Part shown: positions 45,362 through 55,620 of the stretch, in pieces
How the letters are laid out: every line of letters begins with the position of its first letter
How positions within the stretch are numbered: position 1 is the stretch's first letter
DNA from: Apricaphanius iberus
Taxonomy: Eukaryota; Chordata; Actinopteri; Cyprinodontiformes; Aphaniidae
Direction: 5' to 3'
DNA length: 64,000 bases
Assembly: GCA_028564705.1 (NCBI GenBank)
Contig: JAPXFQ010001662.1
Location: forward strand, 4,338,001-4,402,000
Notes under the pieces: generated by a model
The model's input: the letters and a program-made list of their open reading frames with translations, nothing else
The model's database searches: none
Told to the model about the DNA's origin: nothing
Translations under genes and position numbers: made by a program

Positions 45362-45914
45362 GACCCTGTCCACACGTAGCCGAGTATCTCACAAAAAGGA
45401 AATATTTTTCTACAGTTTGGCTTGTCATCCACACGTAAATGGATATTTTCGGCACCAAAAACGAATCTTTTTAAAAACTCTGGCCAACGTGGAGATTTGC
45501 GTTTTCTCCGTTTTCAGTATCTGCGTGTTTACGGCCGAAAACTGAGTTTTAAGAACCGTGACATCACTATCCGCGACAAAAAATGCTCAAACGTCACAAG
45601 TGCGACCTGTGTTTACTCTCAAAAACAGCATTTATGCCGTCAGACCTGTGTTGGTATCATCCATTGTTAAAGCGTGTTTTGTTTGTTTGCTTTTACAAGC
45701 TGTATGACTGCTGCGTGCTTAAGATAGAGGAAAGAAGGTTACTCTGAGCGGATAGAATTTGGGAGAACTACTGCCCCCTACAGGTTTGCCACATCTGAAT
45801 GTGCTGAAAAACGCATCTATCCGTTTATGTGTGGATGGAGATTTTTTTTTCTTTTCAACGAGCGGAGGAAAATCTTCGTTTTAAAAAAAACCCTGGCTAT
45901 GTGTGGACAGTGCC
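45362..45914. mobile_element. Harbinger-type MITE, 553 bp
   Basis: Ends GACCCTGTCCACACGTAGCC and, inverted, GGCACTGTCCACACATAGCC. Direct TAA on both sides (45359-45361 and 45915-45917). Internally rich in 'cgttttc' and 'cacacgt' motifs typical of this fish MITE group. No coding frame of note. Inserted between the end and gene of the Tc1 element. Confidence 0.85.
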
Positions 45915-45987
45915 TAAAGGTTTTCTGACAAATGTAGTGGGGTGTACCTTTATTTACCATTTATGCTGAGCACTGTATATTAGAACA

Positions 45988-46610
45988 CTACGTAAAGGCA
46001 TTTATAAACAGACAGGTTTTTAACCTTAATTTAAAAGATCTTAACAATTCAGAAGCTTTGCAGTTGTTTGGAAGTTTGTTCCAGATTTGAGGGGCATAGA
46101 AACTGAAAGCTGCTTCACCATGATTGGTTTTGATTCTAGGAATGATGAGTAGAGTATCAAGACAGAGTGCTCTGGTGGGTTTGTATAGTGACAACAGGTC
46201 TTTAACATTCTTTAGTGCTAATCCATTTAATGATTTATAAACTTGTTGGAGTACTTTGAAATCGGTTCTCTGGGCTACAGGGAGCATGTGTAAGGACTTT
46301 AAAACTGGGCTTATGTGTTCTACTTTACTGTTTAGGTGAGGAAGCGAGCAGCAGTGTTCTGCATCAGCTGCAGCTGTCTGATTGACTTTTTAGGTAGACC
46401 TTTGAGGTAGCTATTGCAGCAATCAATCCCAATAAATATAAACACATGGATGTGTTTTTCAAGGTCCTGTTGCGACATGAGTCCTTTAATCTTAGAAATG
46501 TTCTTCAGGTGATAGAAGGCTGACCGTGTTATTGCCTTTATGTGACCCTGGAGGTTAAGGTCTGAGTCCATTTGTACACCTAGATTATGGACCTGATCCG
46601 TAGTTTCCAA
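45988..46610 (-). pseudogene. LINE post-polymerase region, family A
   Basis: The frame 46610-46332 reads VHNLGVQMDSDLNLQGHIKA and then SAFYHLKNI and LPKKSIRQLQLMQNTAARFL, the conserved region after the reverse transcriptase of CR1/L2/Rex1-type LINEs. A second frame, 46287-45988, continues LPVAQRTDFKVLQQVYKSLN and FYAPQIWNKLP, the usual C terminus. A break of about 45 bases separates them, including the stop after ARFLT. The protein would act in target-primed reverse transcription. No endonuclease and only the end of the polymerase are present in this copy. Confidence 0.85.
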
Positions 46611-46858
46611 CTGTATTAACTGAAGTTGTATGCTGACTCTTGATCATTGCTCTTTAGGTACAAAGATAATTACTTCAGTTTTATTTTAATTCAGATTGAA
46701 AAAGTTATGACACCCATCTATTAATTTGCTTGAGGCAGTTACTTAGTACTTGGATCGGTGCAAAGTCGCCTGGTGACATTGTAATGTAAAGCTGAGTATC
46801 ATCTGCATAGTTAGTGTTACTAATCATATTGGATGTTATAATCTGAGCATATTGATAC

Positions 46859-47113
46859 TTAATAGAAGAGGGCCCAGGATGGAGCCTTGGGGGACCTTAC
46901 ATGTGATTTCTCTTCTTTCTGATGAAAGTTTCCTTTTGAAAAAAATAAAGCCCTGTTCTTGAGGTAAGACTCAAACCAGCCAAGTAGTTTACCAGGGAGT
47001 CTGACCCAGCTCTCAAGCTGTTCTAGTTGAATTTTATGATCAACAGTGTGAGCTGTCTGCTCCTGCAATAACATACAATTTACACAAGAGCCAATTAGTT
47101 GACTAATCAGCAA
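46859..47113 (-). pseudogene. LINE reverse transcriptase fragment, family A
   Basis: On the minus strand the frame contains HTVDHKIQLEQLESWVRLPG and then LGWFESYL. In intact members the [11 protein letters not shown] block lies just before this and carries a catalytic aspartate; here the preceding residues are unrecognisable (LLQEQTA), so the catalytic block is damaged. A frame change separates this piece from the next element part at 46610. Truncated at its 5' end by the normal process of incomplete reverse transcription or by later damage. Confidence 0.75.
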
Positions 47114-47163
47114 AATAATCAGTGATTAGTCGAGTATCAAAATAACCGTTCGTAGCGGCGCTA
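47094..47163. mobile_element. hAT end fragment
   Basis: 'gttgactaatcagcaaaata' followed by 'gtgattagtcgagtatcaaa' resembles the right end of the fish hAT family whose left end is seen at 42847. Very short. Confidence 0.4.
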
Positions 47164-47289
47164 CTAATACACTGCCAGGCCATAAAACATTCCAATCTGG
47201 ATTTAACTAAGCAAATAGGTATGAGCCTCCTATTGGATAATTACTGCATGGGTGATTATCTTTCTGCTGGCAAGAAGTTCTTTAACCCT

Positions 47290-47605
47290 AACTGGTGCAA
47301 TGAGTCGCTTCTCAGTCAATGAAAAACCACATTGAAAAATGTCTTGTGATTGTGGAAAATATATTAGTTTGTTTAAGAAGGGTCAAATCACTGGCATGCA
47401 TCAATTACAGAAAACATCTAAGGAGATTGCAGAAACTATTAAAATTGGGTTAAGAACTGTCCAACGTATTATTAAAAAGTGGAAGGATATTAAAAAAAAT
47501 TTGGCCAGAAAAATATCCTGAATGATCGTGATCGATGATCACTCTAACGTTTAGTGAAATCAAATCAAAGAAAAAAAACAGTAAAACTTCAGGGCTATGT
47601 TTAAA
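47290..47605 (+). pseudogene. Tc1 transposase N terminus
   Basis: From 47339 the frame reads MSCDCGKYISLFKKGQITGM, then KTSKEIAETIKIGLRTVQRI and a lysine-rich stretch: a helix-turn-helix of the Tc1 DNA-binding region. It then runs into a stop at 47521 after a small deletion, and the following text up to 47605 ('cctgaatgatcgtgatcgat', 'tcagggctatgttta') still matches the continuing gene out of frame. The catalytic domain does not follow; the sequence jumps to an unrelated insert. Confidence 0.85.
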
Positions 47606-48663
47606 TTCAAATTCAAAGATACTTTATTGAACCCCAAGGGGAAATTCAGTTTACAGTACAACCTGTCCATGATCATTACAAACAACAAACAAAACAAACA
47701 GATCCAGGTCACTGAAGGGCTTGCAGCCACAAGGGCAGCGCTCCCATGTATGCAGACATAGAGGGTTCCACGGTGAGGGGAAAAAGCGCTCAACTGTGTT
47801 TTGATTCTGTACTCAGACTCACAACACAGGTGATGGAAAAAAAACACACCTTAACATTGAAGCACATATTCATACATTCACAATGATAACATGAAGGAAG
47901 GTTACGCGGGTTCGGGAACTTCGATCCACACTCGGCGTGCAGCACTTCAGCGCATAAGCAATCCTGCTTCCTGGAGTGGGCAGGAGAACTTGGGAGACAG
48001 CGAGACAGTGTGTGTGTGTCTGAATTCATGTCAGTGTGTGCGTCAGTGGTGCAGGTGTACGGGTGAGAGGAGACTCTCTTTACATTCCTCTCATGGGCAT
48101 TTGATTGTGGACCAAGTTGAAGGTCTTCATGGGAGCCAAAACAATAATTATTTGGATGTCAGGGAGAGTAAATTTCCTCTCTACCCCTTCAGTATGTCAG
48201 CGGTTTCTTTTATAATCTAATTCAACCAAATTGTAGTTCAGATTAAAGTTCCAAATCCAATTAATTTCCAGTTGCACCAATCCGCACCGACAGTTTCTCC
48301 AAGTCCGATGACAATTTGCTGATGAGTCCCAGTGCACCGGCCAGATCGCCTCTTGCAGCGTCCTGTCTGCCTCCCAGCTCCCCAAGCATCTGGTTCTGAG
48401 TCCCAAGTCAGCGCATCCAACTATTCCTTCAGCCGTCCAATCACTTCCAGAACAGTCTCCAATCTCGACCGTGTTTCAGATCTTTGTTGCTCCGTTTTGC
48501 GGTAGATTGAGTAACTGCCTGTTCCAATCAGCAGAAACCCGATTACCATGATTCCGAATAGATAGATATCTTCTGTGTCCTCTTGCGAGAGTATTGACGG
48601 ACACAACGGCTGAAACTTTGTCCAACTTTGTCCTTCTTGACCCTGAAGCAAAGGGAAGAAGTT
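47606..48663 (-). mobile_element. Retrocopy-like insert, unassigned family
   Basis: On the minus strand this reads like the end of a messenger: an open frame (48666-48421 and onward), a long 3' untranslated part and a terminal 'ggggttcaataaagtatctt' containing AATAAA just before the border at 47606. The opening is truncated, as in 5'-truncated non-LTR retrotransposition. The last motif resembles the 3' end of several fish LINE and SINE families. I cannot name the family, and no target duplication is clear because part of the Tc1 was lost at the junction. Confidence 0.5.
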
Positions 48664-48666
48664 CAT
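48421..48666 (-). CDS. Membrane-helix plus coiled-coil peptide of unknown function
   Basis: An 81-codon frame. Its ATG at 48666 belongs to the surrounding Tc1, so the true start is lost. Residues about 36-54 (YLFGIMVIGFLLIGTGS) form one strong membrane helix. They are followed by a basic, heptad-like tail (RKTEQQRSETRSRLETVLEV) that looks like a coiled coil. After the stop at 48421 the text stays coherent: one frame reads LDALTWDSEPDAWG, and a shifted frame reads GLISKLSSDLEKLSVRIGAT before a stop, a second coiled-coil segment. The original protein was therefore a single-pass membrane protein with a longer coiled-coil tail. I do not recognise it. Confidence 0.45.
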   Translation of the reverse strand: MNFFPLLQGQEGQSWTKFQPLCPSILSQEDTEDIYLFGIMVIGFLLIGTGSYSIYRKTEQQRSETRSRLETVLEVIGRLKE

Positions 48667-49020
48667 GTGTTCTGATGAGCCCCTGTTCTAGAGTGATGGG
48701 CACATCAGGGTAAGAAGCGAGGCAGATGAAGTGAAGCACCCATCATACCTGGCGCCTATTGTAAGAGCCTGTGGAGGCAGTACCATAAGCTTGTGTTGCT
48801 GCATTTGGTCAGGTCCAGATTCAGCAACAGTATGTGCTCCAAGAACAAGGTTAGCTGATTACTTGAATGTACTGAATGACCAGGTTATTCCATCATTGTG
48901 TTTTATCTTTCCCGATGGCACGGGTATATTTCAAGATGACAATGCTATGATTCATTGGCCTCAAATTGTGAAAAAGGGGATCTTGGAGCATGAAACATCA
49001 TTTTCATAGATGTGCTCTAG
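48664..49020 (+). pseudogene. Tc1 transposase catalytic part
   Basis: Text from 48664 ('tgtgttctgatgagcc') corresponds to the WSDES region. The frame from 48731 reads [17 protein letters not shown], then [15 protein letters not shown] and [14 protein letters not shown]. The FQDDNA block carries the second catalytic aspartate of the DDE/D triad, with [18 protein letters not shown] after it. The first catalytic aspartate region and the SPDLNPIE segment are missing or out of frame, and several residues usually constant are changed. An inactive fossil continuing the frame of 47290-47605. Confidence 0.85.
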
Positions 49021-49255
49021 ATGGTTTTGTGCAGATGTCAGCCCCTAACATCATCAATGCAAGATCTTGGTGAGAAATTAATGCTACACTGGATGGAAAT
49101 ACATTATGTGACATTGCAGAGGCTTATCATAAACATTGCCACAGAGAAAGTGTGCCATTGTCAAAGCTAAAGCTGGTCCAACAAAATATTAGTGTGTGAC
49201 CTTTTTTTTTCCCCTCTGGTGATGACTATTTTTTTCAGCCAGCCAGTATATTTAA

Positions 49256-50165
49256 AGGTAAAGTTCTTTTTTTTCAACCTAGAGCTTATTTTTGGTAAAT
49301 ATTGTGTTCATTTACTCATTCAGACAAGTTTGGAGCTACTTGTAGCCCTTCAGGAGAAGATTATATTGAGTCGCGATCAGCAGATATCAATATAGGATAT
49401 CAAAGGGGCAGGAGTTTGCTGCCTGTAACAAGGCATTATCTGCCCAAAAAACAACTTAAATTCACCATGATTTGTTATGAATATTTAGCGATAATCCCCT
49501 GTGAGTTTGGAATGTCTCAGAGGTGCTAAGGTATTAGCATCTGGGATTTTTACAGGCTTTTAATGTACTGATTCCAACTTACACTAACCTGGGATTTCAA
49601 TGACGTTGCACCTTCCTCCATTACAGCTGCAGTCTGTGTAGGTTGAGGAAAGGGAGACTGTAGACGCTGAACCTAGTCCAGTTGATCATTCAGTCAGGGC
49701 AATTTGGAAACACGTAAACGCGAAACATGTTGATGTCTGCAGTAGCAAGTTCTGCAGTGTCAAGTTCTGTAGAGCATAGAGTGAAAGTCCTGCTCAGACT
49801 ACAACTGGAATGGAGCACGGAAGTAATTGTAATTGTGCAATAGTGTAGTTGTATTTTTGCTTCTAAATCACCCCGGAAAATAAATAATAAGCAATTCTGA
49901 GATGTCCTGGATGTTCTGAAGGGAGTCTTGCGAACGTTAAACAACAAAACTATGGTTAAATGAAGAAGTTTTGGGGCAGATAATGCCTTATTAATGGTGG
50001 CAAACTCCTGCCCCCATTGATTCCCATTATATGGATATACGCTGATAGCGACTCGATATAAACTACTTCTGAACAGCTCCAAATAGTTCCAAACTTGACT
50101 GGGTGAGTAAATTAATGTAATATTTGCTAAAATAAAGGTCCAGGTTTAAAAAAACAACATTTCCT
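49256..50165. mobile_element. TTAA-flanked MITE, second full copy, 910 bp
   Basis: TTAA at 49252-49255 and 50166-50169; ends AGGTAAAGTTCTTTTTTTTT and, inverted, AGGAAATGTTGTTTTTTTAA. Both continue into 'ctcattcagacaagtttgga' and, inverted, 'ctcacccagtcaagtttgga'. It is the same family as 26414-27503. A minus frame at 49690-50082 (130 codons) has no known domain; it spans the palindrome-like interior. Confidence 0.82.
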
Positions 50166-50513
50166 TTAAGCTAATGGGCATAAAAAAGCATATGGGGACC
50201 AGGGGTCACGTTAAGAGAAAATTCTCTGCAATTGACAATTTTTTTTAGAATGGTGACGGATAAATTTGAAGGGTGTCTGTCATTTTGACAGATTAGTATT
50301 CACATCTCTGACCACTTAGTGCATATGCGCAGATACTTTCAACTTTAAGTGCGGAGTCCAGCGGTCTCATTTATAAAACTTGGCATAGAATCCTTACTAA
50401 ACCGTACTTGACCTCAGCAATTTTTTTTACTCACATCAAGTAAGTTTCTGATGTATCAAACTTGGAGTACGTGCAGCTACACACAATTTCCGCTTTATAT
50501 ATTTATTTATCTG
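50166..50513. other. Stretch without recognisable gene
   Basis: AT-rich linker between the TTAA MITE and the SINE; nothing recognised. Confidence 0.5.
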
Positions 50514-50881
50514 GGCTGCACGGTGGCGCAGTGGTTAGCGCTGTTGCCTTGCAGCAAGAAGGTTGTGGGTTCGTATCCCGGCCCAGGGTCTTTCTGCATG
50601 GAGTTTGCATGTTCTCCCCGTGTATGCGTGGGTTCTCTCCGGGTACTCCGGCTTCCTCCCACAGTCCAAAAACATGCATGATAGGTGAATTGATCACTCT
50701 AAATTGTCCTAGAATGAATGTGAGTGTGAATGGTTGTCTGTCTCTCTGTGTTGGCCCTGCAACAGACTGGCGTCCTGTTCAGGGTGTACCCTGCCTAACG
50801 CCTGATAATTGCTGGGATAGGCTCCAGCTGCCCCGTGACCCTGAATTGGATAAGCGGTTAAGAAGATGGATGGATGGATGG
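50514..50881 (+). mobile_element. SINE-like repeat with tRNA-like head and GATG tail
   Basis: A perfect 15-bp target duplication ATATTTATTTATCTG lies at 50499-50513 and 50882-50896. A-box-like TGGCGCAGTGG is at 50524-50534 and B-box-like GGTTCGTATCC at 50568-50578. The body has 'ggagtttgcatgttctcccc' and ends in (GATG)n. The tail is of the Rex3/RTE type, suggesting mobilisation by an RTE-type LINE. The intact duplication points to a young insertion. Reading frames across it, up to 149 codons, are artefacts. Confidence 0.92.
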
Positions 50882-50931
50882 ATATTTATTTATCTGCTCA
50901 GCTGTTTTTAGCTCATATTCTGCCTCTTACA

Positions 50932-51005
50932 CAGCGCCGGCACTCCGCCCAGCCGCACCATAGATCATTTGTGCTTAGGGCACCCGAATGGCTAGCACCG
51001 GCTCA
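50932..51005. mobile_element. Miniature hAT-like remnant
   Basis: 'cagcgccggcactccgc' and, inverted, 'gagccggtgctagcc' resemble the CAG-GCCGG termini of a fish hAT group, here only about 74 bases apart. Borders are uncertain. Confidence 0.35.
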
Positions 51006-53817
51006 GCTCCTACACACCAACTTTCTACAATGAACAGTCAATGAAAAGTGTCCGTTGAATATTGTGCATGATTTAAGCTAGTTAATATGGGGTGTTTCAC
51101 GGGTAACAATGCCAACCGAGAGGTGAAGAAAGCAATTACAAATTAGGCACAAAAAGCCATTTTACTTCAAACAATTAATCCATTTTTATCTCTATAGCTC
51201 TTACTCACCCAAAGGCGACCAAACTGCTTTATTTTATACATTTATTTGAAATTGAAAAAAGTGGCTTTAACTTCCGTGTTAGAGTGAGTGATTAGAATGA
51301 CCCAGTACTGCTTAGATATGGTGCTTTAAATTATCAGAAAAAATATTTCATTTTTGAGTTTCAATTTAGTAATTTTTCAGGGTTATATATCCATCCCATT
51401 CAGGTCACCAATTTTTTATGAATCTGTCATGTATAACACAGAACAACTTATGTATCTGTATTAAATGTTGCCTTTTCTTTCAACATTTTTAAGAAGGGTG
51501 TTCTCTCACTCTAAAATATGATGTGCCATTCTTTTTTTTAAAGTTGAATATCAAAGAAAGAAGGACACTATTCAGTGTTTTTCTTTTTTTGTCCGCATTG
51601 CTCTTATTTCTTCATTTCAAAAGCAGCTTTCACTGCTGCATTGGGACTTGTGGGAGGAGCTACACACCCTGTTAGTTTGAACTAAATCAAGCATTTTACA
51701 ACAAATAAACTACAAGACAAATAGGAACATCATTCTTAATTTGGAAAACCGACAAGCCAAGAAATGACAACAATATGAAGGCCCTGCCTCGTGCACTTCA
51801 TTAAAGCGTCTGCCCTCCACACATGACAAAGCGGATTGTGATTGTAGCACTGATGGGCTGTGGACAATTACAAGTGATGTATTTATGGATTTACAGTGTG
51901 TATTTATGGATTTACAGTTGAAATATAGCTGCTGTCAATGCTAAAAATGAAGCATGTAGAAATAAATTACCAGAACTTAACTAGGTCCTTATTCTGTTAA
52001 GGAAACAATAGTCAATGCTCAATAATAAAACCAGGTCTTTGTTTATAAAGATGTAATTTATTTTTATTAGCTCTTTTCGGTTTGGGTTATTATTGGTCAT
52101 TCAGCAGATTTATTGGCATAATCTGAACCCTTCTTTTTTTTGAGAAAATGTTTGCTTCAGTGGAGCCAAGGCCGAAATGTTAAATGCAGTTTCTTTGATG
52201 TTTAGTTCTTCCTGTTTTGTTAAAGATCAAAGGAAATTGGAAAATGAAAAATTGTTCAGCTGGATAACAGAAACTGATCCCTAAATATTAAACAATGAAA
52301 TGAAGAATGTCTTGTTGGACCTCAACACTTTTAAATTTACTAAAGATATAGTACTGCTAAAATTTGCCTTTTTACTGTTAATAAGTTCAGAATGGAATAA
52401 AATTGTAATACCATTATTATAGCAGTAACCAACAAATAATTGGATTGAAATGCATCAATGATAATGCCGACCAAATAAGTACCACCCTAGGAAAAGAGTT
52501 CTGGAATAATTCTCCTGCTGGTAGCTTTTTGTTTTTGTTCTTTTCCCCCCCAAAGACTAATCACACCTCACTGCGTTCTAAGCATGTCTGCACCTGCTGA
52601 AGACATGCTGATCTCACAGTGAGCTGCGATCCTCACGGAGTGGTTAATCTACCACAAGGTTAATCTACTGTATAGCCATAGATTTGATATATATATTGTT
52701 TTTCTCCTTTATTTAGCCAAAAATGCATTGTGAATTCAGGTGCATATACCTCATCTCTGGCCATGGCAAACACAGTAGTGGCCGCAAAGTCTTGATTTGA
52801 ATACTGCTCCCTCCGCCTGTTATTAATCGCTCACATATTCTTAGTAGGTCACCAGCAAATGAAGGACAACTCACTGTCACAAATTCTTGACAAATCAGAC
52901 CCCTATAGTATTAAAGCCTGGATTATTTTATGCTAAAAAACTTTTTTTAAGAGACAGTGTGTAGTTTTTAGCATTAATCTCTGAAAATATCCATCAAAAT
53001 ATTGTATAAAACAAATAAAATGTTTCCCAATCATTGAAAAGTATTAATCTATTGTATGATGTCTGACATATTGGTTGCTGTGTTTCCTTCTATGTTAGCC
53101 CTTGTGGACAAAATGCCTTTACTAATTTCTAAATACGTGGTTACATTCCTTTTCCTCTTGTCCTCATTGGAGGTTTAAATGAAGAGCTCTATAAACAGAC
53201 TTAAAAAAAGAGAAAAAAAACTCTGATCGATCAGCCAACACTGTCCCACTCGGGGAGACGTGCGCAATCAGCTGTTGTGTCTGAGTGTTTGTGCAACACG
53301 GACCTGGTCCACGGCTTTGCGTCAGAAGCAGAAGTCCACAGAGATGATCCACACCGCCAGAAAACTAGAGTAAACATTGGCATTGTATTCTCTTAATGGA
53401 AATAATTTGCTGGACCAGTAACATTCGCTGTCATGTTTTTTTGTGTAGTTTTGTTTTCAAACTAGTGCTAGTCACTACATTGAAATGTGTCATTGTTTCC
53501 ATTGAGGTTATTCCCTCTAACATTGATTTATTCATTTAAAAAAATATCTGAATAAAATTGCTAACTAGAAAACACTGAAAAACTTTGTCTTTCACAAATG
53601 TGTTTGTGAGCAAAAAGCTGCACAATTGCAATTTCTTTCTTGTATGGTCATCCACCGTAACTCGTACACAAAAATAATGCTTGCTTTCAATGATTTAGGT
53701 ATGTCATGCCCCTATCTTCAGTGAACTACACATTGTCACTTTAAACAGAGAGTGAATTGGAAAATTAAATTCAAATTTAGTTCAGAGGTTAGGTTATTGA
53801 TTCCGGAACAAAATTAA
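51006..53817. other. Stretch without recognisable gene
   Basis: AT-rich. The part 53220-53350 is richer in CpG than its surroundings but carries no recognised motif. No repeat borders found. Confidence 0.5.
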
Positions 53818-54130
53818 AGAGCAACTCATCCCCCTACCAGGGCCTTACACCACCCACTTTTCCTGTTTGAAAAATGCTCCAAAAGGAGATGTTGCCTAAC
53901 GAAACAGCAAACATATGGGGGGAGAGGCGCAGGGATGATCTGGGCTGTAATTGACATGTTGAAAGCAGCTTTGCCGTGGTAGGACAGAGACAGGCAACGA
54001 GAAAGATGGAGAGAAATAGTGACACCAGGCGAATAGCTTCAGAGTGTACTTTTGAGTTGGAGGATCTCTCTCTACCTCTTTTGCCAGAGGAAAGGGAGAA
54101 AGGTTCTATGGAGAAGGAGTGGGAGGACAC

Positions 54131-54797
54131 TAGAGGGTGACAATTTTTCGGGATTCCCATGGGTCACGAGATTCCTGCAGGATTCCCGCTGGACGGGAGT
54201 CAATTTCACTGTTGGTAACGTGATTGGGACGGGACAGGGAATAATCCACGGGATAGGACGGGAAACCGGAAATTATACATATATTTTACATTTACCTTGT
54301 CAGATATACCAATACCAATGTGTGTGGTTATTAACTCCGCTGCAAAATGCAATTCCATCGGGTCTACTACACTGCACGCACCAAAACTGAAACTGCTACG
54401 TTGTTGCTTCACCACCTGGATAAACTGGTAAGCATAGGATATCCGACTGAAAATGCCTGTATCTTAATAGTTTGATAGTCAGACGAATCAAATCCCTTCA
54501 TGACGTGGTAAGGTGGCCAAACAACAAGAATACAGGATACCGTTAAATACAGCGGATAAAGCTAAATAGATGATCTTTGATACTGTGCTACGCTATGGTT
54601 TAAAGGGGGGCGGGGGAGTGAGCGCCATAGGAGGTAAATTATTAATCTACGGGATTCGGGTCGGGACGGGAGTCTTTCTCTCGGGATTTTTCCGTGACAA
54701 GATTTTTTTGGGGGGGCTGTCACGTGATTGGGACGTGACAGGAGTATTTGTTTGTGATAGGGACGGGAGCGACAATTGATTCCCGTGTCACCTTCTA
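54131..54797. mobile_element. Non-autonomous hAT, 667 bp
   Basis: Ends TAGAGGGTGACAATTTTTCG and, inverted, TAGAAGGTGACACGGGAATC. The flanking 8-mers GAGGACAC (54123-54130) and GACGACAC (54798-54805) agree at seven positions. The interior is rich in 'gggacggga' motifs on both sides. No transposase frame. Confidence 0.88.
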
Positions 54798-55014
54798 GAC
54801 GACACTCACATTCTTTTATACCCCAAAGTGGCAGGGTGGCTGATGTCAGCCCTGATCGCAGAGTGAGTAGCAATGCCCAATTGAAATTCAAGTGCAGTAT
54901 AGCGTTTTAACCTAAAGAGGGTGCCACACTGGTGGTTTTTAAAGGCACAGAGTGTAATTTTAGGCCAGTAGGGGGCACTGCAAACCTAAATTATCACAAG
55001 CCTGCATTATCTGT

Positions 55015-55620
55015 GGGTGTTTCTCAATGCCCAGGAACCTCGCTGTGATGCCATGGCCCCGCCCCGGTTGCCTAGGAGATACGTCATCAGCGACCGCCAA
55101 GGCGTGTTCCAATGTTCATATTCTACCAAGGAATCTGTCCTCCGTTTGTTAGCCGTTTAGCTAACTAACCAAGGATACATGAGACCTGCCTTGATGGCTT
55201 CTCTCGGTCAAAAATTTCCCAGAATACAGCGCGGTAGGAGCCGGCAGCAGCTACTTTGGGGGTAAATTTCTATTTTAAATATAAGTCAACTAATTTTAAC
55301 CATCGGGCTTATTTCTAAAATGTTTGTTTTATTTTTTGTATTATTATTTTTAAGATCCAAAGCACTTATATATGTAGTTATATATGTATATTTATATCCA
55401 GTTCCATGACTGGAGTAATTTTACTACGCTACAATGCTAAGATGGGCGGTATGTAAACAGAGCACGTAAGCCGGCAGCCGTGGTCACGTAAGGCAAGTCT
55501 GATCCAAACCGTGTTTTTGACCAAGGAAGGACAGTGTCCTCGTAAGCAAGGCGCCTCGCCTACCCAGGCACTACCCAGTGCCTCTGGGTAGGCGAGGCGC
55601 CTTGACATTGAGAAACACCC
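55015..55620. mobile_element. MITE with GGGTGTTTCTCAATG ends, about 606 bp
   Basis: Left end GGGTGTTTCTCAATGCC and right end, inverted, GGGTGTTTCTCAATGTC. The interior has elevated CpG. The superfamily is not decided and the target duplication is not evident. Confidence 0.7.
55547..55604. repeat. Perfect hairpin, 20-bp arms plus inner 6-bp arms
   Basis: Arms 55547-55566 (CAAGGCGCCTCGCCTACCCA) and 55585-55604 are exact inverses. Inside, GGCACT (55567-55572) pairs with AGTGCC (55577-55582), leaving an ACCC loop and a two-base TC bulge: 26 pairs in 58 bases. Confidence 0.97.

Larger units (their letters stand above)
43447..45975 (-). mobile_element. Tc1/mariner element with two later insertions
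   Basis: The first 18 bases are identical inverted repeats, CAGTGCTCAGCATAAATG, flanked by TA (43445-43446 and 45976-45977). The transposase lies on the minus strand: an N-terminal helix-turn-helix pair at 45177-44859 and a C terminus at 43905-43627. The catalytic middle is missing where an LTR copy sits (43890-44878). A Harbinger-type MITE occupies 45362-45914, between the right terminal repeat and the gene start. Confidence 0.92.
43262..47113 (-). mobile_element. LINE family A copy, host of a nested stack
   Basis: Reading the minus strand from 47113: the end of the reverse transcriptase (HTVDHKIQLEQLESW), the downstream domain at 46610-45988, then an interruption by the Tc1 at 43447-45975, then the LINE 3' untranslated end at 43446-43262, whose 'aaagcaccttaaattac' matches the usual 'aaagcactttgaattgcc' 3' motif of this family. 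TA stands at both borders of the Tc1, so the two LINE parts were once continuous. 5'-truncated near 47105, as usual for LINEs. Confidence 0.8.
47170..49248 (+). mobile_element. Tc1/mariner element split by a retrocopy-like insert
   Basis: The left end begins CACTGCCAGGCCATAAAAC after a TA at 47168-47169; the right end, inverted, reads TACTGGCTGGCTGAAAAA, with TA at 49249-49250. The transposase is on the plus strand, in two parts (47290-47605 and 48664-49020). The insert at 47606-48663 replaces the part between them. The right TIR lies seven bases from the next TTAA MITE. Confidence 0.88.

Noticed and set aside
50522..50578. A tRNA gene at the tRNA-like A and B boxes
   Set aside because: The boxes belong to the head of the SINE-like repeat. 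No acceptor stem or complete cloverleaf can be formed. The same holds for 27033-27107.
50462..50911. A 149-codon plus-strand frame and its overlapping partners
   Set aside because: They translate the SINE-like repeat. The same peptides appear from the minus-strand copy at 23586-23931, so they are repeat artefacts, not genes.
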